From Limnanthes douglasii subsp. nivea (Eukaryota > Streptophyta > Magnoliopsida > Brassicales > Limnanthaceae), in assembly GCA_036936605.1 (NCBI GenBank), contig JAUPFV010000005.1:75280885-75344884 (forward strand): a stretch of 64,000 nt of DNA, written 5' to 3'. The notes beneath the pieces were generated by a model. The model did not search any database. It saw only the letters and a program-made list of their open reading frames with translations, and was not told the origin of the DNA. The first letter of the stretch is position 1. Each line of letters starts with the position of its first letter. Of this stretch, positions 20,136-31,148 are shown piece after piece. The position numbers were made by a program, and so were the translations under genes.

Positions 20136-20395
20136 ACGAATCAGTTTGGCGAGAAACACCATTTTTTTCTTTCTCTCTCCCCTGAAGACGATGATGAGAG
20201 AGAAACAAACAAAGAAGAAAAAGTTTCGCTTAGAAAATAGAACACCTTTTATATTATTACATAAGGGTATTAATGGTATTATTAGATCCCATATGATAAA
20301 TATTTAAGTGGAACAGGTCTTTTTCATATATAAATTACAATATGAGTCTTAAATAGATAATAATTTAGACATTGGGTCTTAAATTGTACTTTACC
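20136..20395. other. Right end of the MULE candidate
   Basis: Between Copia-3 and copy A part 2. It has pyrimidine-rich sequence, a single 26-bp-type repeat unit and a terminal region resembling the inverse of 13885-13980. No gene is seen. Confidence 0.5.
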
Positions 20396-20749
20396 CTTTT
20401 TTTTAATCTGGAAGTTGAATAAATAAAACTATATACAATATAAAGAAAAAAGATAAATGATGATTTTTAGAACCTGTTATTATAAAAATAATAAATCATT
20501 AGGTGGAAGTCAATTATGAAATTACATACACTGTTAATTCACATCCAAGGAAAAAGTTTCAATTTCATTCCATCAAATGAGCCAAACCCAATAATCATCT
20601 GTCTGAAATGCTTCGAGTAATAGAGTTTTTTTACCCGACTTACGGGTCCATTTATATAAATTGAATCCTTATGGATAGGCCTTCAAAGAATTTAGATACC
20701 CGAAAAAGGGTGGGGGGGGCAAAACTGTAAAATGTACTCGACCCTTAAT
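20396..20749 (+). repeat. Duplicated block, copy A, part 2
   Basis: It aligns with 45086-45335 continuing at 51410-51483 (ataaataaaact, tggaagtcaattatg, caatttcattccatcaaa, tatataaatt, cttatggata, aaaatgtact). It spans, without interruption, the site where LINE-B sits in copy B: a single copy of atataaattgaatcctt near 20653-20669. Confidence 0.85.
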
Positions 20750-21034
20750 CTGTTTTTTGGTGTTAAAATCTTATAAATTATATATGAAAAAATATACATA
20801 GGTTCATAGGGCACTGGTCCCTTTATAAGTTTTCAAATTTCCTAAGTCTGACGAAAAAACAAGGAAATGAGAGCTAAATGGATATTTGGTTCCTTTCAAA
20901 CGGTAACGAAGGTCGGAAAGAACATGGTGGGAGACTCTCGTGTAGGGGATATGTTTGTTGCTGAAAATTCTCTTCTTCCTTTATTTCCAAATGTAGTACA
21001 GTGTGGCACATAAAACTGTTCTCCATAAAGATCT

Positions 21035-22200
21035 TTATCTGCTATCCCACGGTGTCCAGGAGCTAGCAGATTCAAGCCATTGCTGCCACGAGAGCAAGGG
21101 GGGAGGGATGAAAAGTTTTTGGGTTAAGAGCTCCCATGTGGCTGAGGAGTAAGGGCAGAGGATTAAGAGATGATCTAGGGATTCTGGAGCGTTGTTACAG
21201 AGGACACCTGTAGCAGGGGTGTCCACACCCCAAGATAAAAGCTTATGCATGGTGGTGAGTTTGTTGTGAATGGAGAGCTAGGTTATAAAAGAATGTTTGG
21301 GGATGGAGTATTTATGCCAGGTTAGGCATGACAAGTAAACCTTCCCATTAGAGGGTTTAGGGCAGTATAGGTACTGCTGATGGAAAATATTGGTTTGGAG
21401 TTTTTGATGATTCAGATTAATGTATCAGGTAAGGTGGTTGTGGGAGAAAGTTCTCGGAGGGTTGAGATGATTTCACCCAGACGATCTTGGAGGAAGCGAT
21501 TGAGGGCTCTGGCTTGTGCGGGCCAGTCCCATCTACCGTTTCTGCAAAGATCTTCAACTCTTTTACTGTTTTTGAGTTTGGAGAGATTCTGGATTAATAG
21601 ACCGTATTGGTTGACGAGAGACGTTGATAAGAGCCAGGGACCGTTCCAAATAGAGGTGTTGGATCCATTACCTATAATGACGCGATAGAGGTTTGAAGCT
21701 TTGCTTCAGAGGTTCAGGATATTTTTCCAACTCGAGCTTACTGAAGAGGGAGTTGGGAGAGTCCAAAAGCATTTCGATTTTATTTTTTCCATGAGTGTGC
21801 ATTGGGTCCATAGGGAGTTCTTATTATTAATAAGAATAGACTAGAGGAGTTTTAGAGCGGCCGCCTGATTCCAGATTTTTAGATCTGGGATCCCAAGGTC
21901 GCCGTCCTCTTTGGACACGGTGAGCTTGTTCCATGAGATCTTGGCTCCTGTAACTTTCATTTCAGGTCCTGACCAGAGAAAACGATGAAGCAATGGAGAG
22001 AGTTCTTTGAGCACTAGCGCATGAAGGATGAAGACTGATGACCAGTTAACCTGGCTTGCAAAGAGTACAAAGTTGATGAGCTGGAGATTCCCAACATAGA
22101 AGAGATGCTTGGAGGTCCAAGAGTTGATTCTGTTAGTGATCTTCAAGAAGAGGTGTCGACATGTAATTTCAACCCTATTACGTTCCAACATGTAATTTCC
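21035..22200 (-). pseudogene. LINE-A ORF2 C-terminal part (RT thumb and zf-RVT)
   Basis: On the minus strand, NRINSWTSKHLFYVGNLQLI and LLHRFLWSGPEMKVTGAKIS, then DGDLGIPDLKIWNQAAALKL (22130-21841), match the RT thumb region of plant LINEs. Downstream, 21250-21035 has LSWGVDTPATGVLCNN and APESLDHLLILCPYSSATW, the zf-RVT pattern (CxxC then HLF/LxCP). Between them the frame is broken. The catalytic part of RT is missing, so it is non-functional. Confidence 0.85.
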
Positions 22201-22243
22201 ATTTAATAACAGTAATAGATAAGATAAAGGCAAAAGAGAGCTA

Positions 22244-23532
22244 CTACAACATTGGGGTGTCCCCATACATACTTGCTACAACCGCATTACTTGCAGTTTT
22301 GGGTCTTTGTGAGGTAATTTCAGAAGATGAAGGATCTCCTACATCCTCGTCAATCTGGGCAGCCGCGGGGCTATTGGTGGCGATGATAAAACTTTTGGTC
22401 CAATTGCTTTGCGTGGTAATACGGTGAAAAGTTTCTGGCGAGGCTGGTTCATTGTTGATTGAGTTCGAGAGAGCGGTGTGAGAAGTATTTGGGTCTTTCA
22501 TTGGTTCTGTTCTACGGGTTGGAGTGGCTGAGGCAGCTAATTCGGCGGGGAAATAGTAGGCAAATGTTGCATGGCCAAAGGATATGAAACATTTGCAAAT
22601 CGTAGGGAGGCCTTGGAATTCCACTTGTATCGTGTGATCTTTTCCAAGGCAGAGGATGGTGATTGTTGACGGAAACTGAGCGGAGGCTTGCATGATAATA
22701 CATATTTTGACGTAGTTGAGTCTGGATCTGTTTGTGATTTGGCCGTCCACGTAGATAGGGGTCCCTAAATAGCTTCCGAGGATTCCAAGTCCCTTTTCCA
22801 ACCAGAGTTCGTGGGGTATGCCATGAAACTTGACCCAAAACGGATGGTCGTTAATGCTTCTTTGGTCAGAGTTTCGATGGGTTCCCATCTCTTTGGAAAC
22901 ACGGGATGACTGCTGAAAAACCATGGAGCTTTTTCAAGGACTTACGTAGAACTGTCTGCAGAAGAAAATTTGAAAAAGTAATGCCTTGATGGGGTCGGTT
23001 TGGACTCTTGCAAGCCGAAAGGGCTCCAAACTTGGTTGGCCATGGCTTGAACATGGGAGACAACTCGCTTTTTGGAGAGGAAGTAGCCAGATAGGAATTT
23101 GGCCCAGGCTTCCTTATCTCCAGTCAGAGTATCATCAGGGAACACAAGAACACCATTGTCGATTTCTATTGCTTCTGTTTTTTCTATTTTCATAGTGAAT
23201 TTGATATCAGGACGAGAAACTACCTGAGCCCATGATCGGGGTTGTAACAGGGTTGGAAGGAGCGGTCCTTGTTGGGAGAAGTTTACCAAGGGGGTACATT
23301 CTGCGGCGAGGTTGGGCGGTATGGTGTTGCTGTTGTTTTTGAAACTCCTAAAAGAAATACTGGTTTTTAGGGAGGAAGGGAGGTCAGGTCGAATGCCTAA
23401 GGGTTTGTGTTCTTTGAAGGGACGGGAGAAAGCCTGCCCTTTGCTGTTCCTTCCAGGTAAGGATTCCGGGAACAGAGACGAAGTAAGGATCGGGTTGAGC
23501 TGAGGAACATGAACCGATGGGCAGATTACCAT
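22244..23532 (-). pseudogene. LINE-A ORF1 (DUF4283 gag-like RNA-binding protein)
   Basis: The first frame (23532-22942) starts MVICPSVHVPQLNPILTSSL, a proline- and serine-rich N-terminus, and reaches the DUF4283 start (PRSWAQVVSRPDIKF, then KEAWAKFLSGYFLSKKR). A frameshift near 22940 passes to 22924-22244, where PFWVKFHGIPHELWLEKGLG and LGTPIYVDGQITNRSRLNYV complete DUF4283. The following knuckle (TICKCFISFGHATFAYYF) keeps Cys and Gly-His but lacks the last Cys. The tail is rich in Ser, Thr and Pro. Such proteins bind LINE RNA as ribonucleoprotein. Confidence 0.85.
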
Positions 23533-23539
23533 GGAGTAC

Positions 23540-24849
23540 TGTTGGTGGTCGCTCGGGAGAGATGAATTACTCGCCTGGATAGCCTGTTAAATGGATAAAA
23601 CTACCATGGACAGTATGCTCGTATTCGGTAGGGTAACATGGAGGGACGAAGGGAAGGAATTGCTAAATAGGTAGCAACTTTAAATCGAAGTATAAATCGG
23701 GTTGGGGTGAGAGGGAGCTAGGGTTTGAAGGTTTGAGGAGTGCTGCATGTTGCTAGGCTTTAGGGTTGCATGCATGACATATGAGACAATATCTGCATGC
23801 ATGCATTCTAGGGAAATATGGGAAATGGAAGATTTAGGGAAGGAGGGCGTTGGTACCGGATCACAGAGAAGTGAGGGATGAGTGGTTACCATGGAGGTTG
23901 TCGATTAGTCAGGGATTGACAGGACGGTGCGCTTCAGGCCTGGAATGGTAGCCGTATCGCTGTCGTGGAGAGACGACTTGATACCAGAGCTAGGGGAGGG
24001 ATCAGTCTGATGTGGGGGTTCTTCCAGAGTGGTGATGGCGTGGAAGAGCTTTTCGTTTCCGTCGTGGATGAACTGGAGTTTCTTTCCACTGGTTGGATGG
24101 GAGTTATTTCAGCTTCGAAGGGATCTTCATCGTCACAGAGAACTTGCATGTCGCATCTAGAACCAAGAGGAGAGAGAGAGATTGGATAAACCTCTCTGTG
24201 ATTTATGGTCGAGCCACGGGACTGTAAGCAAGAGGGTCTTTAGCATTATTTCAATGGTGGGGGAGACGATCCGTGGACAGATAGTGGCAGCCCCAACATG
24301 CCAGTAGATTTGGGAGAGGAAGGCGAAGAGGGTGATGATGATCTGGTTTCGAGGGAAAGTGTGGTACTGTGGCTTGATGGCCTAGGAATCATAACGGTGG
24401 AGGGAGGGGGAAGCGATCTTTTTGTTAAAACGAGGAGTTATCTTTTGGTTAGATCATCGGGAGGGAGAGCTCCGACGAGTTTCAACCATTTTGGTCGATG
24501 GAGGAGAGAGGAGAGGTGTTCTGGAAGGGGAAAAAAGAGAGGTTGCAAGGAGGGTTTTATTAGAGAGAGGGTCGTTGAGAGGCGAGGGGTTATCAGAGTT
24601 GGTTAACAGAGAGAGGGTGGTTTTAGAAGAAGGAGGGAAGTTATAGGAGGTTTTGTGCAGAGAGATGAAGGGGGTAGTCAGAGGAGTTTTGGTTATAAAG
24701 AAATTAGGGGGAAGACCAAAAGGCCTGGAGAAAGAGACGATTGAGTGGAAGTCAACAGAGTGGATTCATGGGGAAGAGAGTAGGGTTACTTGCACGACTG
24801 GGGGTTGTATTAATGATGAGAGAGAGGTCTCATTAATGCAGGCACACCT

Positions 24850-24929
<80 letters not shown>

Positions 24930-25384
24930 CTAGACGAGGGAGCTTCAGTCTTCTGGGGGTAGTCTGAGGGGCAGAAAGCATTTGCCTTAGATGCTTCTGA
25001 GGTTTTAGCATGGCTTAAGGAAAAGTGGACACCCGGTTGATGATGAGGGAGAGAGAGTGACGAAGGCATAACAGATTTCGTTGGAGGCGAAAATCAAGCG
25101 AGGGAGTCCTCAATTAATGGCGCCGGAGAGAACTCGACAGTCATTAATAGTTTGTTCACCAAACGTTTTGACAATACATGTGCTGCAAGTGAGGGTAGAG
25201 TTTTAAAACTCTAGGGATGGAAATAAAGTACTTGAGTCTCCCTATCAACAAGCTTAGGAGCTTGTGATGAGGGATTCACAGACCAAAAACAGAGAACCAG
25301 GGTTAGTAACGCAGGGAAAAAGATGAAGTTTTGAAAAATCTAGAAAGTTTCTCTCTCTAAAAAGTAACGGCTCTTTGAGATTCC
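23540..25384. other. LINE-A 5' region, purine-rich
   Basis: The plus strand is strongly G/A-rich (the LINE transcript would be C/T-rich), and several long overlapping open frames on the plus strand are composition artefacts. I see no domain. The extreme 5' end at 25384 abuts the target duplication. Confidence 0.55.
24855..24929. repeat. (GA)n microsatellite
   Basis: About 37 uninterrupted GA repeats in the LINE-A 5' region; on the LINE transcript this would be (UC)n. Confidence 0.97.
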
Positions 25385-25799
25385 ACTCGACCCTTAATGT
25401 TACCCAATTTGGAAAAACTCTTTTAATATTTACGAATATTCTCTTAATAAAGTTTAAAAAGGATTCGGAGATAATAATTTGATGTAATTTTTTGTATTGA
25501 TAGTGGTGAAACGTAACTAGTAATTATTTTCTATTATAGAAGCTTTTATGTAACTATTTCGATAACTGTCTAGTAATATAAAATTATAGGTTATGTGAGC
25601 CGCTTGACAGCCTAACAATAAAACCATTTATCAATATCTGCTTCATGTAGACATATTAGGCTACTAAGGTTTATATTCTTATTGATTTATTTTTTTTGCT
25701 GTTACTCGAGTCAACTATTTTTTCATTGTGTTTTAGTTTACACAATTCTTCTTTTTCTTGTACCCTTTTTACTAAGTTCATCGTTCTATCATTCCTCTT

Positions 25800-28700
25800 C
25801 AAATGACGCAGAGATATTTGAAGCAAAAGTTTGTCTCAAGAAACTCAAATCAAACACATAACAAAATATTTGCGATGATGTCAGCGGATTGATCGGGAAA
25901 AATAATACACCTAACCTTGAGAGCACGATGAAAAAATGGGTGCGTATGAAGTACACAACAATCTCTATGTGATTTGTACCGTATGTAAAACTGGATTGTG
26001 GGCCAGAAAAGCAACCCTAAGATCGTCGAATTAGACGATGACTGAATAAGAAAGATATATTTAACGTCATCAAGTACTCGCTATAGCAATATCAGTTCAT
26101 ATTATAGAATAGCTAATGATTTGTATTCTGACACTGTTCTTGATCTTTCTACAACATGTTCCTTCTTGGAAGACTACGAAACTAACGAGTCATCAGTGAA
26201 GACGCTGTAACTCCACTTGACTTCCCATCTTCAGGAGAACTAGCCTAATCAGCATCGGAGAACCCGGTGACACATAAATGAGGTGCATACCAAGATAATT
26301 CATGATAAATAGGTAGTGCAACACCTTTTTAACATATTTGTAATGAATTGAAGTAAGATCTTAGGGATATTGGCTTAACTTGTTAAATACAAAGGTTATA
26401 ACATGCCTTGTATTGATTAAATATTACAGTAAGCCTAAATAAACTCATATCTGGTGTTAATCATGCAAGGGAATACCATTATGAAGAGAATGAAGATGTC
26501 CAACTAGCATAGAAATATCAAAAGGCTTGCCCTTTTCCATTCTAACATCAATAAGTATTTTTTTAATATTCATGTAGGTGTAATGCTCCCATATATTTTA
26601 ATACTATAGTAAAGTTTAATTGCTTGATCAACTTGTGAAGATATTGTGACTTGTTACATGCCCCTATTATATAATCTACATACACTAAAATCATTAGAAT
26701 AATCTGTTTAGTCACATAGAAAAATATAAATGAGTAAGATTTATATTTTTGGAAACCCCAAGTAAGTAACACATTATTTAGGCTTGAGTACCATCCCTAG
26801 GAGCCTGTTTTAAGCCATACGACTATTTGTTGAATTTTTATATATGGTGAGGTTTCAAGAGATCTTCCAATCTCTAAGGTTGATTCATATAGACTGTCTT
26901 TTGTAGGAGACCATCTAAAATGTTATTATTGATGTATAGCTAGCGAATGTCTTGGTTTATAGACATAACAATACTTAAAATCTTTTAGCATAAGACTAAA
27001 CTTCTCTTGAAAGTCTACACCTCGTGACTGACCCATACATAGAAAAATTAAGTTTGAACACCTATTTTCAACAAACCAACTTCATAGAATAATTATAAGG
27101 TATGAGTGTCCAAGTTTAATTTCTTTGTAAGGTATGAAATTCTTTTTTCATAGCGTGATTCTAATTTGATCAGATAATGGAACATAAATTTTTATTGGTT
27201 CAGTAAGTTAAATTAAAGGCAAGGTATTCAAACGAGTATACATCTTTTTATCTTTAGAAATACCAGCTTTAGCTCTTGTTTGCAGGTCATATATATTCGA
27301 TGGAATCGAAATTGGATGGCTATGTGTTTTAGTATAGCTTGTGTGTCTTGTATTTGAAAAATTGTGTGATTTATTTGTTTTTTGACTAGTAGTGGGTGTT
27401 GTATATCTAGATGTAGCTTAGTAGATGAGTTTTCTTAATTAGGAAGATCTTGTCTATATTTTAAAGATGGTGATAGGTGAGGATCATTAATAAAGCTGCA
27501 TATATGAGAAATAGATAAAGTACGTATGTTTTACTTTTCGACAAGATTTTAGTAATACTCAACGACAAGAGTCAAGTACAATCATTTTTTGAGTAGACTC
27601 ACTCAAAGTAGTACTGGATTGTATTGTTTCCCTTACATTTTCTTCCAAACTAGGAAATGTACAAGATCAATTTGATTTTGATATTAATATAGTTGACACA
27701 CCTGCTTTAGTGTTTAGTAATGAAGATTGATGTGAAAATTCTTATTTATTGAAAAAAGACATTCTTGAAATGAATATTTTTCATGTAAGAGTAGCCAAAT
27801 AAAAACACACTTTAGGGAATGAAATTGGAATTTCAGTTGTTGATAAGTCCTAACAAGCACAACCAAATATGCTAAGAAAATAATAGCCATCTCTCATATG
27901 GGAGAGTGTTTCATAAGGTGTTTGATATCTTAAGATATGAGTATGAAATATATCCATGAGAAATGTAGCTGTTATAATTTCTTTATACCAATAAAAAATA
28001 GGCAGTTAAGATTGAGCCAATAAGGTTAGGCCAATCCCGACTATATGCACGTGCTTCATTTATGTCATACCATTTTGTGTAGAAGTGTCGACAAGATGTT
28101 CTGAGATGAATATCAGTTTGTGCAGTAAGTGATAAGAAGGATTTAATTCACCTATCTCATATGTCTACATAACTTTGATTTTCTATCCAAATTATGTTTC
28201 CACAAGCATTTTAATGGAACAAATACTGAATAAACATCTTTTATGTTTTAAATGGAAAGTTTAAGAAAATCTACTAAAATCATATGATAATAAGCTATAA
28301 TATTTAAAACCTGATTTAGTTTGGATAAGAGTTGGTTCCCCAAAAATCAATGTGAACCAAATCTAATAAATGTTTAGCATGAGAAGATGAAGCTTGATTA
28401 GGTTGTGAGATTTTCCAAGTTGACACGAATCATAGAAATATTTCTTAGATTCAATAAAAATATTATATTGACTTAGGACTCTTTATAAGATCTAAAGAGA
28501 TGGAATGTCTAATTTCCTATGTCATCCGTTTGTTTTATAAACAAAATTATAGTAACCAAAAATAAAATTAGAAGTAAACACTTTAGGATTCAAATCTCCA
28601 GAAGCATCAAATCCATAATGTCAATACAACCTTTCTTTAGTTGTCCTTATTAGTGATGTTTTTTATGTTTGCATATTCTTCACAAAATATTTTGTTTATA

Positions 28701-29290
28701 CAACTCAACATGAACAAAATTTTGTTTGGTTAGTTTTGAAATATAAAACAAGTTTTTAGTTATATTAGAAACGTGTAGACCATTTTTCACGATTATTTAT
28801 ATACTTTTTTTAGCTTAGAAATACGAACTTCTTCAAAAACATATTTTTGGTAATTTCCAACAGTTACGGAAACCTTGCGTGGCAAATCATCTTTTTTACT
28901 AATGATATTTTGATTGCCAGTAACATCATAAGTTGAACATGAGTCTTCATACCAAGTGTTATCTCTACCCTTATCTTGTGTAACCATATAAGAATTTTGT
29001 TCAAGTTTGGCTTTGTGTTGTTCATTAGGAATTACACGCATATATATAGTATCATCCCTAAGATAACAAGTACTAGCAACATTACCATTTTTGCACATAT
29101 TTGGCACGTTGGTCTATTATTAGAGAATACTCCACCTTTTTCTCCCATGTAGTCATTATTTCCTCTAATAGTTATTTAGGTACTTATTGTCTCTACCCCT
29201 ATCACCTGTCTTGACCCCCAAAATAATAGAAGTTTTGATTAATTGAATTACTATTGTTTTGTGCTTTGTTCTTACCATTTTTAAAAATTA
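25800..29290 (-). mobile_element. Copia-4A: degenerate Ty1-copia element
   Basis: Minus-strand copia remnant in the order protease, integrase, RT, RNase H from right to left. The zinc knuckle and protease are at 29170-28790 (STCYLRDD, then NTWYEDSCSTYDVTGNQN, where Cys replaces the usual Gly after DS). RT near 27300-26560 includes ILVYVDYIIGACNKSQY, the YVDD box with its last Asp changed to Tyr. RNase H near 26290-26100 has GFSDAD-ASSPEDGKSSG and KKQHVVERSRTVSEYKSLA. Frames are broken throughout. Gag is absent; at about 29290 the sequence changes to Gypsy-A. 25399-25800 may be its 3' LTR, but I cannot define it. Copia-4B is its duplicate. Confidence 0.8.
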
Positions 29291-29299
29291 GATAATGTA

Positions 29300-30677
29300 A
29301 TATTAAGATTGTCCATCCCTCATTATTTTATTCCTCTGAATAACTCTGTATTTTGTGCCTATGGATTATAATATCTGTTGGGAATACTGCTTCCATCCCA
29401 TATTCCAACCAAAAAAGAGTTTCTCTTGTAGCTGACCTGAGATTTATTTTGTATGCCCATAATATCTATGCTAATATATCAAACCACTTTCGCTTAGCTT
29501 CCTCGATCTTCTTCTTTGATTTATCCATCAATGTTTTGTTTTCCACTTCCACTTGCGCATTTGCTTGAGGGTAAGACAGGGTGGAGCAATGTTATTCTAT
29601 TTCATACCTTCTACAAAACATCATCATCCTATCATTATGAAACTGAGGCCCATTATGTGTCATTTGAATTCTCAAGATCCTAAATTTAAACAAAATATAA
29701 CTTTGTAAGAAATCACAAATCTCCTGAGCTGTTATTTTGTATAAATATTTTGTTTTGAACCTCTTTGTGAAATAATCATCAGTTACAACCCAACATTTTA
29801 TTTGTCCCATAGTCATTGGTAAAGGACCAACTAAATATATTTCATATTTATCAAATAGACATTGTACAAGGACTATACTCATCGGTCCGCTTGGTATGTG
29901 GCTCTTATTTACATATATTTGGAAAACGTTATAACCTTGTACCAAAGTCTCGACATTTGTAACTAGTTTTGGCTAATAATAATCCCTAAGAATAAAATAT
30001 CTCATTAAACTTTGTTCTCCATAATATGCCCTAAGAAAAACCTCGTGCAAATCTTTAAGGATGGAAATAGCTTTATTATATTTAAACAAATTAGTATTGG
30101 TCTTGTATCATTTTTTATATAAAAGACGAGGTCAAGAATTGTATATTTAACAGATTGTATTCTCAAAGTACGGGCCCAAGTCTTATCTTTAGGAAACATT
30201 TGATATGAAAATTACACTAAGTATTCATGACTCTATTCTGAAATGTTTTCTTTAGAAATACTTTCTTAGGATAAAATTAATGGGTTATCTCCTTATACCG
30301 TTCCTTTTACTAAAGAGTTTGCTACTAAGTTTTTTTTTTCATTTTTTAAACATTTCAAGAAACCTTTAGAGACTCTCTTGCTTACCTTCATAGACCTTAT
30401 TCGCTTGACTTATTACATTGAAAATATGATCTTAATTGTATGATATTTCCTCTAAAAATATTAGCCAATTTTGAACTAATTAAGACGACTTTATGTTCAG
30501 CTATATTATTTGTTACTTCAAAACTAAACTTCACTAGCTGTCTCACTTCTTAACCATATAGTGCTTCCAACATGATGCCATCACCTCTTCCACTAGTGTT
30601 TGACATTCTAACAACTCCCACAATCCATTACAAAGTTTTCCCTTATTCTAATTATATACCTTCATCACCATCAGCTC
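29300..30677 (-). mobile_element. Gypsy-A: Ty3-gypsy integrase and RNase H part, split by Tat-2
   Basis: Minus-strand gypsy. From about 29560 to 29340 the integrase core end reads KKKIEEAKRKWFDILA, ILWAYKINLRSATRETLF and LEYGMEAVFPTDIIIH, a standard gypsy motif series. At 29945-29592, YEIYLVGPLPMTMGQIKCWV and RIQMTHNGPQFHNDRMMM include the catalytic Asp region changed to THNGPQF. The zinc-binding segment is at 30199-30005. Decayed RNase H reaches 30677 and resumes at 43061 beyond Tat-2. The C-terminus is replaced by Copia-4A at about 29290. Confidence 0.85.
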
Positions 30678-31046
30678 TGATAGGGTCAAATTTTATTGGC
30701 GGTAAAAGTAGTAAGAGGGTATGATTTTTTTTAGAAAGGAAATTCAGACCTAGAAACTAAATCATGATGAGTAAGAAGTAAGTATAGAGACTTAGCTAAG
30801 TTCCTAGTTCACTTACTTTTGGGCCGGGGGGCTCAGAAGGTTGGCCCGGATGGATGACCCGGTCTGAATGGCCCATAGATCCAAAATGATAATAAATAGT
30901 TTGAAAAGAACATTAAATGTGTTTTATTTTTCTCTCTCGAGATATTACATACTACATCTGCATTCTCTCTCTACTCTTCATCTTTAATTTATTACACAAC
31001 TTAAAAAAAATTCAAAAAATACCCTTCGGTCAATTTTTTACCATCA
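30678..31046 (+). repeat. Tat-2 5' LTR
   Basis: It starts tgatagggtcaaattttatt and ends ccatca. It shares ggcaattcagacctagaaa-type sequence, atcatgatgagtaag, ggatgacccg and attctctctctactcttca with 42736-43055. A primer-binding region follows at 31052. Confidence 0.88.
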
Positions 31047-31051
31047 CTAAA

Positions 31052-31072
31052 TTGGTGACCATAGTCGGAGCG
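31052..31072 (+). promoter_or_regulatory. Tat-2 primer-binding region
   Basis: ttggtgaccatagtcggag lies a few bases after the 5' LTR and resembles the ggcgactc-type PBS of Tat/Ogre elements. The exact primer tRNA cannot be named from this alone. Confidence 0.6.
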
Positions 31073-31148
31073 TGAGGTGTCCGAATAAAGTTATTCAAAA
31101 CCTAATTGTAAGTCGTACTTCAGTTTTATTTGAGGAATAGATCTCAAT

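Larger units (their letters stand above)
13885..20395. mobile_element. Candidate non-autonomous MULE (with Copia-3 nested inside)
   Basis: In copy B the corresponding sequence runs uninterrupted (ctagtttttttaatccgat near 45080-45100), so 13885-20395 is an insertion into copy A. Its ends are alike as imperfect inverted repeats: left aagggacacttacc with a following taattaccctttta, right (reverse complement) aagggtaaagtacaattt with ttaatacccttatgt. Flanking T-runs could be a target duplication but are too simple to prove it. It contains 26-bp tandem repeats, a small TIR element, possible exons and Copia-3. Removing Copia-3 leaves about 2.85 kb. No transposase is visible. Confidence 0.5.
20750..25384 (-). 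mobile_element. LINE-A: internally deleted plant L1-type LINE
   Basis: A non-LTR retrotransposon on the minus strand. It is flanked by a 14-bp target duplication, actcgacccttaat (20736-20749 and 25385-25398). A T-run at 20752-20758 is the remnant poly(A) tail, so the 3' end is on the left. The 5' region (25384-23540) is purine-rich with a GA microsatellite. ORF1 (DUF4283) lies at 23532-22244, and only the C-terminal part of ORF2 (thumb and zf-RVT) follows at 22200-21035. Endonuclease and RT core are absent. Copy B shows the empty site near 51470. Confidence 0.88.
25385..30677 (+). repeat. Duplicated block, copy A, part 3
   Basis: It aligns throughout with 51470-56725 of copy B at roughly 80-85% identity by eye, with small indels. 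It includes Copia-4A and the integrase-to-RNase H part of Gypsy-A. It starts at the LINE-A target duplication and ends at the Tat-2 target duplication (agctc). Confidence 0.88.

Noticed and set aside
23965..24967. Long plus-strand open frames in the LINE-A 5' region
   Set aside because: Strong purine bias and the GA repeat keep stops rare; they lie antisense to the LINE and show no domain.
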